Notes: generated by a model from the letters alone, not told the origin. A stretch of 64,000 nt of DNA from Bacteroidales bacterium UBA1180 (GCA_002310195.1 DBYS01000008.1:5126-69125); one strand, 5' to 3'; shown: positions 27,343-36,241, counted from the stretch's first letter. Numbers and translations: made by a program.

Positions 27343-28710
27343 CTATTTCTTGTTCGGCAGTTCAAGGCCATAGCCTTTCTTGCGATCTTCAACCTTCAGG
27401 GCGAGGCTCAGCAGGAACGCGAGCACGCCGAAGGATGCAAAGACGATCATCGGCACGAGGTAGCCGTTGGTAGCTACGCGGAGCTTGCCGATCAGCAGCG
27501 GCACAAGGCAGAGGCCGACGTTCTGTACCCAGAAGATGAGGCAGTAAGCCGAACCGAGCACCTTCTCGTCGATGATCTTCGGTACGGACGGCCACATCGA
27601 TGCCGGTACGAGCGAGAAGCTCACACCCAGCACAAGGATAGTGATGAGTGCCAGGGCTTTGCTCGGGTAGGCGGGCAGTATGAATGCGAAGACGCTGTGG
27701 CAGGCAATCATGATGATTGAGCCGAGGAGCATCATCGACGCGCCTTTGCCCTTGTAATCGATGAACGCGCCGAGGAACGGCGTGAGAACCATAGCCAGTA
27801 TCGGGAACCACTTGAAGAGACCTGCAGCCTCGTCGTTGGTGATGCTCAATGTCTCCTCGAGGAAGTTCGTAGCGAACCGCTGGAAGGGGAAGATAGCCGA
27901 GTAGTAGAGCACGCACAGCAGAGCGATGATCCAGAACATCTTCGACTTGAAGATCTGCCCCAGATCGCTCACGTGGAACTCATCCTCAGGATCCTTCATG
28001 TCGGTCGCCTCGCCGATAGCCACAAGCTGCTTGTCGAATTTATTGTCCATGATCGTGAACACGAAGAAGTTCAGCAATCCGATCACGAGCAGACAGGAGG
28101 CGAAGAGCAGCGGAGCAACCACGGAGTTTGTACCATCAACGGCAAAGCGCATACTGAACATCGGCGAGAGCCACATCGCGGCAAACACGCCCAGACGGGC
28201 GATAGCCATCTCCAGACCCATGGCGAGTGCCATCTCTTTGCCCTTGAACCACTTGGCGAGGATCTTGCTCACGGTTGTACCGGCCATCTCGCAGCCGCAA
28301 CCGAAGATCATGAATCCGAACATCGCCAGCTTGGCGGAGCCGGGCATCGACGGCCACCATGCGTTCAGCCAGCCGACCGTATTCGCATCGGCCCACGATA
28401 TACCCCAGAACTTGATAGCCGCGCCGATCACCATCAGCGAGGCGGACAAGAGGCCCGTGAAGCGCACACCCATCTTGTCGAGGATGATGCCGGCCAGGAT
28501 AAGGAAGCCGAACACGTTCAGCAGGTACTCGCCTGCAGCGTACGTGCCGAACACGCCCTGATCCCAACTGAGGGTATCGTTCAAGAGCGATGCCAACGGC
28601 GAGAGGATGTCAACGAACATGTACGCGAAGAACATCATAGATGCAACAAGCACGAGCACCGTCCAACGTGCCCATGCTTTATCGCGAAGTAAGTTTTGTA
28701 TCTTTTCCAT
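27343..28710 (-). CDS. MFS transporter
   Basis: A 455-residue major facilitator protein with about 12 membrane segments. The loop after segment 2 reads LAGIILDKMGVRFTGLL, the usual MFS signature region, and a central cytoplasmic loop is charged (EATDMKDPEDEFHVSDLGQIFKS). It resembles Bacteroidota MFS proteins of unassigned substrate; a peptide or organic-acid substrate cannot be chosen from sequence. Its first 32 bp overlap a 38-codon ORF that starts at the skp stop. Confidence 0.87.
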   Translation of the reverse strand: MEKIQNLLRDKAWARWTVLVLVASMMFFAYMFVDILSPLASLLNDTLSWDQGVFGTYAAGEYLLNVFGFLILAGIILDKMGVRFTGLLSASLMVIGAAIKFWGISWADANTVGWLNAWWPSMPGSAKLAMFGFMIFGCGCEMAGTTVSKILAKWFKGKEMALAMGLEMAIARLGVFAAMWLSPMFSMRFAVDGTNSVVAPLLFASCLLVIGLLNFFVFTIMDNKFDKQLVAIGEATDMKDPEDEFHVSDLGQIFKSKMFWIIALLCVLYYSAIFPFQRFATNFLEETLSITNDEAAGLFKWFPILAMVLTPFLGAFIDYKGKGASMMLLGSIIMIACHSVFAFILPAYPSKALALITILVLGVSFSLVPASMWPSVPKIIDEKVLGSAYCLIFWVQNVGLCLVPLLIGKLRVATNGYLVPMIVFASFGVLAFLLSLALKVEDRKKGYGLELPNKK

Positions 28711-28795
28711 ACTTCAGTTTGTTTTTCTTTTTGAGCCACTCTGCCTTTTTCTTCTCATACTCGGCGTAGTGGGATTCGAGATAGCCGTCTGCCAT
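28679..28795 (-). CDS. Conserved-looking 38-residue basic protein
   Basis: ATG at 28,795 opens MADGYLESHYAEYEKKKAEW, followed by LKKKNKLKYGKDTKLTSR and TAA at 28,679. It is coupled on both sides: its ATG shares one base with the skp stop (TAATG), and its 3' end overlaps the MFS start by 32 bp. Small proteins beginning MADGYLE with a lysine-rich tail are, as I recall, widespread in Bacteroidales in front of such genes, which supports it being real. No function is known to me. Confidence 0.65.
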   Translation of the reverse strand: MADGYLESHYAEYEKKKAEWLKKKNKLKYGKDTKLTSR

Positions 28796-29289
28796 TATTT
28801 AATGCCCAGTTTGGCTTTTACGAGCGGCATCACATTGTCGGCGTCGGGAGCGATGTACACGGCAGCTGCGGAGTCGAAGATATAGGTATATTGCTTGTCA
28901 GCACCTACCTCCTGGATAGCCTTGCCCATCTTCTCGTGAACGGGTTTGAGGTACTCGTTGCGCTTCTGCTCAACGTCCTGTTGTGCAGTCTGATAGGTCG
29001 TTTGCAGACGCTGCTGCATAGAGTAGAGCTCCTCCTCCTGAATCTGGCGCATAGCCTCCGGCAGGGTGTTCTGCTTCTGTTGGTAGTCTTGCAACTTCTT
29101 CTGATACTCTTCCTGCATCTGCATAAGCAGGTTCTCGTATTGCTTGTTCAGACTGTCCATACGAGCCTGTACGTCTTTGAGTTCGGGCATGAGCATGAAC
29201 AACTCCTGAGTGTTAACGTAGCCGAACTTTTGTGCGTTGGCGGTCAGCGTCAATGCCAGAACCGCAATAATCATAACAATCTTTTTCAT
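28795..29289 (-). CDS. skp: OmpH/Skp-family periplasmic chaperone (copy 1)
   Basis: A 164-residue protein with a cleavable signal (MKKIVMIIAVLALTLTANAQ) and a long helical coiled-coil region (about 40-125), the fold of Skp, which holds unfolded outer-membrane proteins in the periplasm. It starts KFGYVNTQELFMLMPEL, matching the family's conserved N-terminus. It follows a second skp and bamA in the same operon, which suits a role in outer-membrane protein assembly. Confidence 0.9.
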   Translation of the reverse strand: MKKIVMIIAVLALTLTANAQKFGYVNTQELFMLMPELKDVQARMDSLNKQYENLLMQMQEEYQKKLQDYQQKQNTLPEAMRQIQEEELYSMQQRLQTTYQTAQQDVEQKRNEYLKPVHEKMGKAIQEVGADKQYTYIFDSAAAVYIAPDADNVMPLVKAKLGIK

Positions 29290-29346
29290 ATTCGTTGTTT
29301 TGTTAGTTATCGTTTGATGTTGCCGCCCAATGTTGGTCGGCGGCTG

Positions 29347-29865
29347 TTATTTTGCGCCCAACTTCTGGAGCAGCTGATCCGAGTAGTCGAGCTTCGAGGA
29401 CATATACAGCAGTCCGGGGTCGGACGAGCGGTCTTTGATCACATCGATATGCTTCTCATTGGCGAGCTCCTGTATAGCGGCGTAGATCTCGTCCTGTATA
29501 GGCTTGAGCAGTGCCTCACGTTTCTTGACGAGTTCGCCTGACTCGCCGAAGTACTTGCGTTTGAGTTCGATGGCTTCCTGCTCCTTTTGCAGAATCTCCT
29601 CCTCACGTTTCTGACGCATCTCCTCGGATAGGAAGATCTGCTCGGTCTGGTAGTTAGTGGTCATGACGCGGATCTCCTGCTCGAGGGCATCGACCTCTTT
29701 CTGCCAGCGTTTGGCCATCATCGTCAGTTGCTCGTTGGCGGTCTCGTACTGCGGTAAGTTCTTCAAAATGTATGCCATATCGACGTAAGCGACGGAATTA
29801 TCTTTCGCCTGAAGTCCGCCAATGAGGCATAACGCACTGATTATGAGCGTAAGTAGTCGTTTCAT
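29347..29865 (-). CDS. skp: OmpH/Skp-family periplasmic chaperone (copy 2)
   Basis: A 172-residue paralogue of the neighbouring protein: signal peptide (MKRLLTLIISALCLIGGLQA), family start VAYVDMAYILKNLPQY, then an extended coiled coil with EMRQKREEEILQKEQEAIELKRKYFG. It lies 6 bp after bamA. Tandem skp genes behind bamA are the usual arrangement in Bacteroidota. The gap of 57 bp to the next skp contains an imperfect GCCGCC/GGCGGC inverted repeat at 29,322-29,344. Confidence 0.9.
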   Translation of the reverse strand: MKRLLTLIISALCLIGGLQAKDNSVAYVDMAYILKNLPQYETANEQLTMMAKRWQKEVDALEQEIRVMTTNYQTEQIFLSEEMRQKREEEILQKEQEAIELKRKYFGESGELVKKREALLKPIQDEIYAAIQELANEKHIDVIKDRSSDPGLLYMSSKLDYSDQLLQKLGAK

Positions 29866-29871
29866 CTTTTT

Positions 29872-32508
29872 TTATAATTCTTGTCCTAATACGAAGTGGA
29901 ACTGGCTCTTGCCGTATTGGTCGGAGCCGTTGATCTTGTCGAATCCCCAACCCCAGTCGATGCCGAGCAAGCCGAACATCGGCAGGAACACGCGCACGCC
30001 TACACCGGCCGAACGCTTGAGGTTGAACGGGTTGTAATCCTTGATATCCGCGAAGCAGTTACCTGCCTCCATGAATGCGAGTGCCCAGATCGTGGCGTTC
30101 TGCTCAAGGGAGATAGGATAGCGCAACTCGAGGGTGAACTTGTTGTACAAGTAACCCATGTTTCGTCCTGTCTGCGGATCGTAGGGCGTGAGTGAACCGG
30201 ACGAGTATCCGCGCATGGAGATGTAATCGGTAGCGTACGACGAGTACGACGACATGCCGTCACCGCCCATGTAGAACGACTCGAACGGCGACTTGGCGTA
30301 CTTGTTGTAGTGGCCGAGGTAACCGAAGTCGAAGCGGGTCATCAGCACGAGCTTCGAATCACGCGATAGCGGCGTGAACACCTTGCCGCTGAACTTCCAC
30401 TTGTGGTACTCGATCATGTGGTAACGTTCGTTGGTGGTCATCTGCGAATAATCCTTGCCGTTCATCAGCGACCATGGCGGAGTGATCTTCAGTCCGAGCA
30501 CGAACTGCGAACCGCGGCGGGTGTAGATCGGGTTGTCGATACTCGACCGCGAGAGCTGGAGGTTCAGTGCGAGCGTGTGGCTCGTACCGTTGGATATGAG
30601 CAGGTATGCCCAGTCCTTGAGCCAGTATGCCTGGTACGACAGTTCGCCGTAGAACTGGAAGTAATCGTCCGGCCAGCGCAGACGTTTGCCATAGCCGATG
30701 CTCACGCCGAAGGTACGCAGGTACTTGTCGGGGTCAGCCTCCGATTCGGCGAGCTGCTGGTAGTAATCCGAGTTGCCGTAGTACGCGTAGTTGTAGGCGT
30801 AGGAATTGTACAGGTTGCGGTATGCCTGGTAGTAACGGTCGGAGTAACCGGTTTGCGAGGCGAAGAAGATCGATGTGGAGAACGAGTTCGGCCGTTTGCC
30901 GCCGAGCCACGGCTCGACGAACGACAGCGACGCCGAGGTGTAGTACACACCGTTCGTGCGCGCGTTGATGCTGAAGGTCTGTCCCTCGCCCTGCGGCACT
31001 ATACGGTACGATTTCGGGTTGAACAGGTTCTGGATGGCGAAGTTAGTGAACTTCAGTCCGATTGAACCGACTATACCCGTTGCTCCCCAGCCGAGCGAGA
31101 ACTCGATCTGGTCGGAGGATTTCGTTTCCAGCTGATAGGTTATATCCACCGTTCCGTCTTCGGGGTTTGGCTGAATATCCGGCACGAGCTTCTCCTGGTC
31201 GAAGTGTCCCATCTGTGCGAGCTCACGCAACGAACGCATGATATCCGACTGCGAGTACAGCTGTCCGGGTTTGGTGTACAGTTCGCGTCGCACTACGTGC
31301 TCGTACACGCGCGTGTTTCCTACTATCTTTATATCGTTGATCGTAGCCGGACGACCTTCGTATATACGCATCTCAAAATCGATGGAGTCGTTATCCACAT
31401 TCACCTCTACGGGCTCAACGTTGAAGAACAGGTAACCCTGGTCGGTATAGAGCTTGCTGACGGCATCATCGTCCTCGTTCAGACGCTTGTGCAGTTCTTT
31501 GAGGTTGTATGTCGAACCGGGCTTGATGCCGAGCACGGCGTTCAGGTAGTCGTACGGATAAACGGTGTTGCCCACCCAGTTGATCGAGCGGATGTAGTAC
31601 TTGTCGCCCTCGCTGACGGTCATGCACACATCCACACGCGTCGGGTCTTCAGGGTTAGGCACTACGCTGTCCGCCACGATATACGCGTCGCGGTAACCGA
31701 GCTCGTTGTACTTCTCGATCACGGCTTTCTTGTCGTTCTCGTACTCCGAGGCCACGAACTTCTTTGTGCGGAAGAGGTTGAGGATGTTGTTGTCGTTCGT
31801 CTTCTTCATCGCCTGGTTGATCTGCGTGTGCGACAGCGCCTCGTTGCCGGTGATGTAGATCTTGCCGACCTTCGTCTTGGCTTTCTTGTCAACGTTCACG
31901 AGCACCTTCACATATCCCTCGCGGTCGCGGTCAGGCTGCTGGAGCACTTTGACCTCGGCGTTGTGGAATCCTTTTTCGGCGAGGTACTTCTTTACGACTG
32001 TCTCCGCGCGGTCGGCGAGGTTAGGCGTCATTTGCGAACCTTTGCTTATGCCTACCTTGACTTCCACATCCTCCTGCTCGCTCTTCTTCAGTCCGGCATA
32101 CTTGATCTCGCTCACGCGCGGACGCTGCTTGAGACGTATCTCCAGCCAAATCTTGTCGCCCTCGATCTTCGTGGCGGCGATCTTCACGTCGGAGAACAGT
32201 CCCTGCTTCCAGAATCGGCGGATGCACTTCGTGATCTGGTCGCCCGGGATCTCGATCTTGTCGCCCACGGCCAGACCGGAGAATCCGATCAGCACAAAAT
32301 CCTCGTAGCTCGGTGCACCGCTCACGCTGATGCCGGCTATCTCGTAGGTCTTGCGGTTCATGCTGTACTCGATCTTCGGCACAGATGCAGAAGCAGTAGC
32401 GGCCGTGGTATCTACAGGGATCACGGCGGTACTGTCCGGTGTGTCAGCCACGATCGGCTGACTCAGCATTAACGCAAGCAGGGTATATGTGAGGATTCGT
32501 TTTTTCAA
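29872..32508 (-). CDS. bamA: Outer-membrane protein assembly factor BamA
   Basis: Central subunit of the BAM complex that inserts beta-barrels into the outer membrane. The 878 residues have a signal peptide ([15 protein letters not shown]), about five POTRA domains (about 60-480; for example [20 protein letters not shown] and [20 protein letters not shown]), and a C-terminal 16-strand barrel with the VRGY-like motif [10 protein letters not shown]. It ends in a C-terminal pattern [10 protein letters not shown]. The start overlaps the uppS stop by 4 bp. Confidence 0.95.
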   Translation of the reverse strand: MKKRILTYTLLALMLSQPIVADTPDSTAVIPVDTTAATASASVPKIEYSMNRKTYEIAGISVSGAPSYEDFVLIGFSGLAVGDKIEIPGDQITKCIRRFWKQGLFSDVKIAATKIEGDKIWLEIRLKQRPRVSEIKYAGLKKSEQEDVEVKVGISKGSQMTPNLADRAETVVKKYLAEKGFHNAEVKVLQQPDRDREGYVKVLVNVDKKAKTKVGKIYITGNEALSHTQINQAMKKTNDNNILNLFRTKKFVASEYENDKKAVIEKYNELGYRDAYIVADSVVPNPEDPTRVDVCMTVSEGDKYYIRSINWVGNTVYPYDYLNAVLGIKPGSTYNLKELHKRLNEDDDAVSKLYTDQGYLFFNVEPVEVNVDNDSIDFEMRIYEGRPATINDIKIVGNTRVYEHVVRRELYTKPGQLYSQSDIMRSLRELAQMGHFDQEKLVPDIQPNPEDGTVDITYQLETKSSDQIEFSLGWGATGIVGSIGLKFTNFAIQNLFNPKSYRIVPQGEGQTFSINARTNGVYYTSASLSFVEPWLGGKRPNSFSTSIFFASQTGYSDRYYQAYRNLYNSYAYNYAYYGNSDYYQQLAESEADPDKYLRTFGVSIGYGKRLRWPDDYFQFYGELSYQAYWLKDWAYLLISNGTSHTLALNLQLSRSSIDNPIYTRRGSQFVLGLKITPPWSLMNGKDYSQMTTNERYHMIEYHKWKFSGKVFTPLSRDSKLVLMTRFDFGYLGHYNKYAKSPFESFYMGGDGMSSYSSYATDYISMRGYSSGSLTPYDPQTGRNMGYLYNKFTLELRYPISLEQNATIWALAFMEAGNCFADIKDYNPFNLKRSAGVGVRVFLPMFGLLGIDWGWGFDKINGSDQYGKSQFHFVLGQEL

Positions 32509-33248
32509 CTCTTCAGTTGTTCGGATGTTTTGCCGAACCGTCTTTCTCTATGCTGATAATCGACTATTGCTTCGTACAGATCTTCTGTTGTGAACTCCGG
32601 CCACAGCCGCGGTGTGAAGTACAGCTCGCTGTACGCTATCTGCCAGAGCAGGAAGTTCGATATGCGCATCTCTCCCGAGGTGCGTATGAGCAGGTCAGGA
32701 TCGGGTATGCCGCCCGTGGTGAGGTGGTTGCTGATTGCGGCCTCGTTGATATCATCCACGGCGAGCGTGCCGGCTTTGACTTCGGAGGCTATGCGTTTGG
32801 CTGCCTCGATGATCTCCCAGCGGGAAGAGTACGACAGTGCTAATACGAGGTTCAGACCGGTGTTAGCCGATGTGTCGCGTATGCAGCCGAGGAACTTTTC
32901 GCGCGTGGCTTGCGGCAATCGGTCCACGTCGCCTATGGTCAGCAGCCGCACGTTGTTCTTCATCAGTGTGGGCGTCTCTTTGGCTATCGTATCCACAAGC
33001 AGCGCCATCAGGGCGTCCACCTCCTCTTTCGGCCTGTTCCAGTTCTCGGTGGAGAACGCGTACAGCGTCAGGTATTCGATGCCTATCTCGGCTGCGGCTT
33101 CGGTGATGTTGTGCACGGTGGTTACGCCCTGCTTGTGGCCGAACATCCGCGCCAAGCCTTGCTTTTTCGCCCAACGGCCGTTGCCGTCCATGATGATAGC
33201 AATGTGCCGCGGTATACGCTCCTTGATTATCTCGTCTTTCTTGCTCAT
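32505..33248 (-). CDS. uppS: Undecaprenyl-diphosphate synthase (isoprenyl transferase)
   Basis: Cis-prenyltransferase making the C55 lipid carrier for peptidoglycan and glycans. The 247 residues show all conserved regions: [18 protein letters not shown] (catalytic Asp), FSTENWNRP, and the C-terminal [23 protein letters not shown]. The start codon is immediately preceded by a period-7 repeat array (33,250-33,280) that fills the gap to the barrel gene. It overlaps bamA by 4 bp. Confidence 0.95.
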   Translation of the reverse strand: MSKKDEIIKERIPRHIAIIMDGNGRWAKKQGLARMFGHKQGVTTVHNITEAAAEIGIEYLTLYAFSTENWNRPKEEVDALMALLVDTIAKETPTLMKNNVRLLTIGDVDRLPQATREKFLGCIRDTSANTGLNLVLALSYSSRWEIIEAAKRIASEVKAGTLAVDDINEAAISNHLTTGGIPDPDLLIRTSGEMRISNFLLWQIAYSELYFTPRLWPEFTTEDLYEAIVDYQHRERRFGKTSEQLKS

Positions 33249-33249
33249 A

Positions 33250-33280
33250 ACTCTTGGCTCTTGACTCTTAACTCTTGGCT
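33250..33280. repeat. Period-7 tandem repeat between the barrel gene and uppS
   Basis: Heptads on the plus strand: ACTCTTG, GCTCTTG, ACTCTTA, ACTCTTG, then GCT. The array covers the whole gap between the uppS start (33,248) and the stop of the upstream gene (33,279), so it also supplies the region just upstream of the uppS start codon. Confidence 0.8.
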
Positions 33281-33977
33281 AATACTTCTCCTTGCAGAAC
33301 TTGCAAATCTTTTTCTCCTTGGCAAATTCAAAAACTATGCCAAACTGTATCGTCGATACTACATCGAGGTTCAGCACGTTGCTTCCGTTGAGCTCGTGGA
33401 TGTTGTTGTACAACGGGTCGGGCTCAAAGTTGTCGGCAAAGCACAGGTTGTTCTGCCAAGCTATGTACATCCCGAAGTGCTCCGACAGCGCGCAACGGAA
33501 ACCTATGCCTACGGGTATGTACGCCGCGAAGCGTGTGAACCCGCTATGCATCGACATGCCTATACCGGCATAGATGTACGGCGTGTAGGGTTTGACGCGC
33601 AGGTCATACTTGTCGTTGATGCCGAAGGGCAGGAAGTTGAACCGTGCCACGGCATCGATGTTCACGAGCTGGTTCGTCCATATCTCCCCGTTCGGGTCGG
33701 GCAATCCCTGCTCGGTCGGTGTGCGACCGGCTATACGTCCCGCGGTGCCCTGGAGCATCAGCGACCAGCGCTGGTTGAACAGGTAACTCATCTCTGCGCC
33801 GTACGCCTCGCGGATGTTTTGGAACATCTTCGGGTTGGCGTCGCCTACATAGTACATCATACCCCCCTGCAGACCGAACTCCAGTTGGTTGCGTCCCACA
33901 CGCTGAGCATACGTCTGTGGCAGCCACAGACATAGGGCGAATAGGCAGGTAACTATGTAACGTTGCGTATCGCGCAT
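33279..33977 (-). CDS. Outer-membrane beta-barrel protein (DUF6089-like)
   Basis: A 232-residue protein with a signal peptide (YIVTCLFALCLWLPQTYAQ) and a barrel-like body starting NQLEFGLQGGMMYYVGDANP, which is the hallmark of the DUF6089 family found next to uppS/bamA in Bacteroidota. The tail is unusual: after the strand VVSTIQFGIVFEF comes a basic, cysteine-containing end AKEKKICKFCKEKY. It is the first gene of the envelope operon, with a leader of only about 8 nt from the promoter at 33,991-34,022. Confidence 0.82.
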   Translation of the reverse strand: MRDTQRYIVTCLFALCLWLPQTYAQRVGRNQLEFGLQGGMMYYVGDANPKMFQNIREAYGAEMSYLFNQRWSLMLQGTAGRIAGRTPTEQGLPDPNGEIWTNQLVNIDAVARFNFLPFGINDKYDLRVKPYTPYIYAGIGMSMHSGFTRFAAYIPVGIGFRCALSEHFGMYIAWQNNLCFADNFEPDPLYNNIHELNGSNVLNLDVVSTIQFGIVFEFAKEKKICKFCKEKY

Positions 33978-33990
33978 AGTATCGAGCCTA

Positions 33991-34022
33991 CAAAGGTACG
34001 AAAATTATTTGAGAAATGCAAA
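33991..34022 (-). promoter_or_regulatory. Bacteroidota-type promoter for the uppS-bamA-skp-murF operon
   Basis: On the minus strand TTTG (34,019-34,022), a 20-bp spacer and TACCTTTG (33,991-33,998). The spacer begins with CATTTCTCA, the same as at the promoter at 35,959-35,990. It lies in the 52-bp gap after murG. Confidence 0.87.
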
Positions 34023-34029
34023 TATTTCG

Positions 34030-35163
34030 TCATTTTTTTGCTTTTGACGTAGCAATTCGCATCACTTCGTCAGCTATACGTGCGGCTGAGTCGGTCTGCG
34101 CCATGGCCAGGATGTTCCTGCGCATCGTCTCCTGCCGCGGCTTGTCGGCCAGCAGATCGGTGATCGCCGTCAGCAGCTTCTCGCCGCACTCGGCGTCCTT
34201 GAGCAGTATAGCCGCATCTTTGCGCACCAGCGCCATGGCGTTGTGCGTCTGGTGATCCTCCGCCACGTTCGGCGAGGGCACGAGTATCGATGCTTTGCCC
34301 AGCAGACAGAGCTCGCTGATCGACGATGCACCGGCACGCGACACGACTATATCCGCTATGGCGTACGCATCGGGCATGTTACTCAGGAACGGTGTGATCA
34401 CTATCCCCTGCTGCTTATAGGCGTCAATAGCCTCTGCGCCAACTGTGGCGCAGATCTTGTCGAAGTACGTCTTGCCCGTCTGCCATATCACTTGTATGCC
34501 GCTGTCCGCGAGGGCTGCGATGCCGCCGGCCATCGCCTCGTTGATCGTTCGTGCACCGAGGCTTCCGCCGATGATCAGCACGGTCTGTTTCTTCGCATCG
34601 AACATTGCGCCATACTCCTCACGCAGCCATTCGATAGCATGCTTCTTCGTGCCGGTGGTCAGGTTCTGCCGCACAGGATTGCCCGTGAGCAGGATCTTCT
34701 CTTTCGGGAAGAAACGCTCCATCCCCTCGTACGCCACGCATATCAGCGCAGCATCGTCCTTGAGCAGCTTGTTCGTCACGCCCGCAAAACCGTTCTGCTC
34801 CTGCAGGATCACCGGTATGCCCATGCGTGCCGCCACTTTCATCGCCGCACCGCTGGCGTAACCGCCTACGCCTACGGCTGCGTCGGGTTTGAACTCCCGA
34901 ACGATCCGTTTGGCCTGACGCATCGAGCGCCAGAGGTCAAATAGCACGCTTATGTTCTTCCACGGCTGCGCGCGGTTGAACCCGCGCACCGGCAGACCGA
35001 TGATCTTGTAGCCGGCCTGAGGCACACGCTCCATCTCCATGCGTCCGAGTGCGCCCACAAACAGAATCTCCGCGTCTTTGTCCGCGGCTTTCAATGCGTT
35101 TGCGATACTTACGGCGGGGAAGATATGTCCTCCCGTTCCGCCACCTGATATTAAGTATTTCAT
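34030..35163 (-). CDS. murG: UDP-N-acetylglucosamine--undecaprenyl-pyrophosphoryl-MurNAc-pentapeptide GlcNAc transferase
   Basis: Makes lipid II from lipid I on the cytoplasmic face of the inner membrane. The 377 residues show the N-terminal GGGTGGHIFPAVSIANAL glycine loop, GVGGYASGA in the acceptor region and, in the C-domain, VVSRAGASSISELCLLGKASILVPSPN for UDP-GlcNAc binding. It lies about 18.8 kb from ftsW, its normal neighbour in the dcw cluster, so the cluster has been split. It follows an unknown gene by 14 bp. Confidence 0.96.
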   Translation of the reverse strand: MKYLISGGGTGGHIFPAVSIANALKAADKDAEILFVGALGRMEMERVPQAGYKIIGLPVRGFNRAQPWKNISVLFDLWRSMRQAKRIVREFKPDAAVGVGGYASGAAMKVAARMGIPVILQEQNGFAGVTNKLLKDDAALICVAYEGMERFFPKEKILLTGNPVRQNLTTGTKKHAIEWLREEYGAMFDAKKQTVLIIGGSLGARTINEAMAGGIAALADSGIQVIWQTGKTYFDKICATVGAEAIDAYKQQGIVITPFLSNMPDAYAIADIVVSRAGASSISELCLLGKASILVPSPNVAEDHQTHNAMALVRKDAAILLKDAECGEKLLTAITDLLADKPRQETMRRNILAMAQTDSAARIADEVMRIATSKAKK

Positions 35164-35177
35164 AATTTGTTGTTTGA

Positions 35178-35672
35178 TTAGTGTCCGTTTTTAAGTTTTT
35201 CGCGCTCGATAGCTTGTATGAAGTTATCGATTTTGTGATAGGTGTTGCGCCGAAGTTTGGTTGAGCCCGGTCGCGGTTTTTTCTCGAAAGGCGCCTCGCT
35301 GTCGGGGCGTTTGAACTGGGCGTAGAACCGACGGGTGTAATCGTTAAGTTGCTCGCGCAGTTGGAGCGTGCGCGTGCGTTCGGCGAGGCTCATAGCGGCA
35401 AGTTCGTCATCGGTGACTTTGCCGGCGTTCATGATCTCGGTGGCGCGGGCTTTGGAGTCCGTGAAGAGCTTGACGTTCTCGAGTTCGGCACCTGTTTGAG
35501 GGTTCTTCTCGAAATCGCGCGGCTTGTCGATCGTGTAGGACTCTTGCGGTCCTTCAGCAAGAATAGCGCCGGTAATAGAGTGGTACTTCTTTTTGCGGAA
35601 GATTATTTTGCCGTTTTTGGAAAATTTTCCGCGCATTTCATCAATTGCGTCAGTAAATGTTACCTGAGACAT
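35178..35672 (-). CDS. Basic protein of unknown function
   Basis: A 164-residue, lysine/arginine-rich protein without signal peptide or membrane segment (MSQVTFTDAIDEMRGKFSKN at the start, DNFIQAIEREKLKNGH at the end). A central helical part (LTDSKARATEIMNAGKV, MSLAERTRTLQLREQLNDYTRRF) and basic tail could bind nucleic acid, but this is a guess from composition. It sits 14 bp before murG and is the first gene after the long leader from the promoter at 35,959-35,990. Confidence 0.7.
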   Translation of the reverse strand: MSQVTFTDAIDEMRGKFSKNGKIIFRKKKYHSITGAILAEGPQESYTIDKPRDFEKNPQTGAELENVKLFTDSKARATEIMNAGKVTDDELAAMSLAERTRTLQLREQLNDYTRRFYAQFKRPDSEAPFEKKPRPGSTKLRRNTYHKIDNFIQAIEREKLKNGH

Positions 35673-35709
35673 AGTTTGGCACAGTTTTTGTAGTTAATAA
35701 ATATATCTC

Positions 35710-35725
35710 AACAGCCGAGTCCGGC
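35710..35725. terminator. Short hairpin upstream of the unknown gene at 35,178
   Basis: Inverted repeat CAGCCG-AGTC-CGGCTG, about 40 bp upstream of the start codon at 35,672. Its arms are related to the hairpins at 7,137 and 27,319. Role (attenuation, mRNA stability) not determinable. Confidence 0.35.
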
Positions 35726-35762
35726 TGATACTCTGGCAGTTATAGTGGCTGCATCTTAGTTA

Positions 35763-35817
35763 AATATCCCTGTAATCACAACGTAATAACGAGGTAACCA
35801 CCCCGTAATCACCCCGT
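35763..35817. repeat. 11-bp tandem array, five units, in the leader
   Basis: Plus-strand units AATATCCCTGT, AATCACAACGT, AATAACGAGGT, AACCACCCCGT, AATCACCCCGT, each exactly 11 bp. It lies between the promoter at 35,959-35,990 and the gene at 35,178-35,672. An equally long five-unit 11-bp array with a different unit is found at 39,904-39,958. Confidence 0.75.
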
Positions 35818-35843
35818 TCTGCGTGCTTAAAGGCTCGATAAAA

Positions 35844-35862
35844 CCTCGACATTGCGTCGAGG
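35844..35862 (-). terminator. Hairpin with short T-tract in the leader (possible attenuator)
   Basis: CCTCGAC-ATTGC-GTCGAGG; on the minus strand the perfect 7-bp stem is followed by TTTTAT. It lies about 90 nt after the predicted transcription start, so it could end a short leader RNA. Confidence 0.4.
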
Positions 35863-35958
35863 GGGTATCGGTGTGGGGTGTGGGAGCGTTTAGTCGCCCA
35901 CGTTTGGTCGATGGCTGCAACTCTGCGGGGATGCTGCTGCCGACCATTAAATCGAGTG

Positions 35959-35990
35959 CAAAGGTACGAAAAAAAAATGAGAAATGCAAA
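35959..35990 (-). promoter_or_regulatory. Bacteroidota-type promoter with long leader toward murG
   Basis: Minus strand TTTG (35,987-35,990), 20-bp spacer, TACCTTTG (35,959-35,966). The first gene in that direction starts at 35,672, giving a leader of roughly 280 nt that contains the hairpin at 35,844-35,862, the 11-bp array and the hairpin at 35,710-35,725. Between 35,991 and 36,071 nothing further was recognised. Confidence 0.8.
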
Positions 35991-36071
35991 TTTTTGTAAG
36001 GATTTTTGCAATTATAGTGAGATTTTTGGAGTTTTTGTCGTGGCTGGGGCATAATTGTTGGTCAGAGCAGT

Positions 36072-36100
36072 AAAAAAGCGCAACGTGATCCGCTGCGCTT
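36072..36100 (-). terminator. Rho-independent terminator at the left end of the T9SS island
   Basis: On the minus strand AAGCGCAGCG-GATCA-CGTTGCGCTT followed by TTTT. With the adjoining CTAACGCAACAGCGTAACCA sequence it is nearly identical to the terminator region at 37,951-38,007. Confidence 0.85.
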
Positions 36101-36130
36101 GAATAATGGTTACGCTGTTGCGTTAGAAGG

Positions 36131-36241
36131 TTACTGTTTGATGAATTTTGCCTGCAAGGGTGTGCTGTCGGTAGTTACTGCCCGCAGATTATACATGCCT
36201 TGTGGCAGGGCGGAGACATCAATATCCGTCTGCGCGATTAT
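36131..36241 (-). pseudogene. Remnant of a T9SS type A C-terminal domain
   Basis: An open stretch of 36 codons reads IIAQTDIDVSALPQGMYNLR, then AVTTDSTPLQAKFIKQ and stop. L-P-x-G-x-Y followed by a short strand and a lysine-containing end is the hallmark of the last third of T9SS sorting domains. It has no start codon and the frame is closed by TAA just upstream, so it is a truncated leftover of a secreted-protein gene. The whole protein body is gone; the lipoprotein gene at 36,271 now stands in its place and the remnant keeps its terminator. Confidence 0.75.

Noticed and set aside
35756..36052. A 98-codon frame on the minus strand over the promoter and 11-bp array
   Set aside because: It would start upstream of the promoter at 35,959-35,990 and read across the hairpin and repeats. 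A shorter frame from 35,947 would start just after the promoter, but its sequence (PHTDTPSTQCRG, GVITGWLPRYYVVITGIF) follows the 11-bp repeat and looks like repeat translation.
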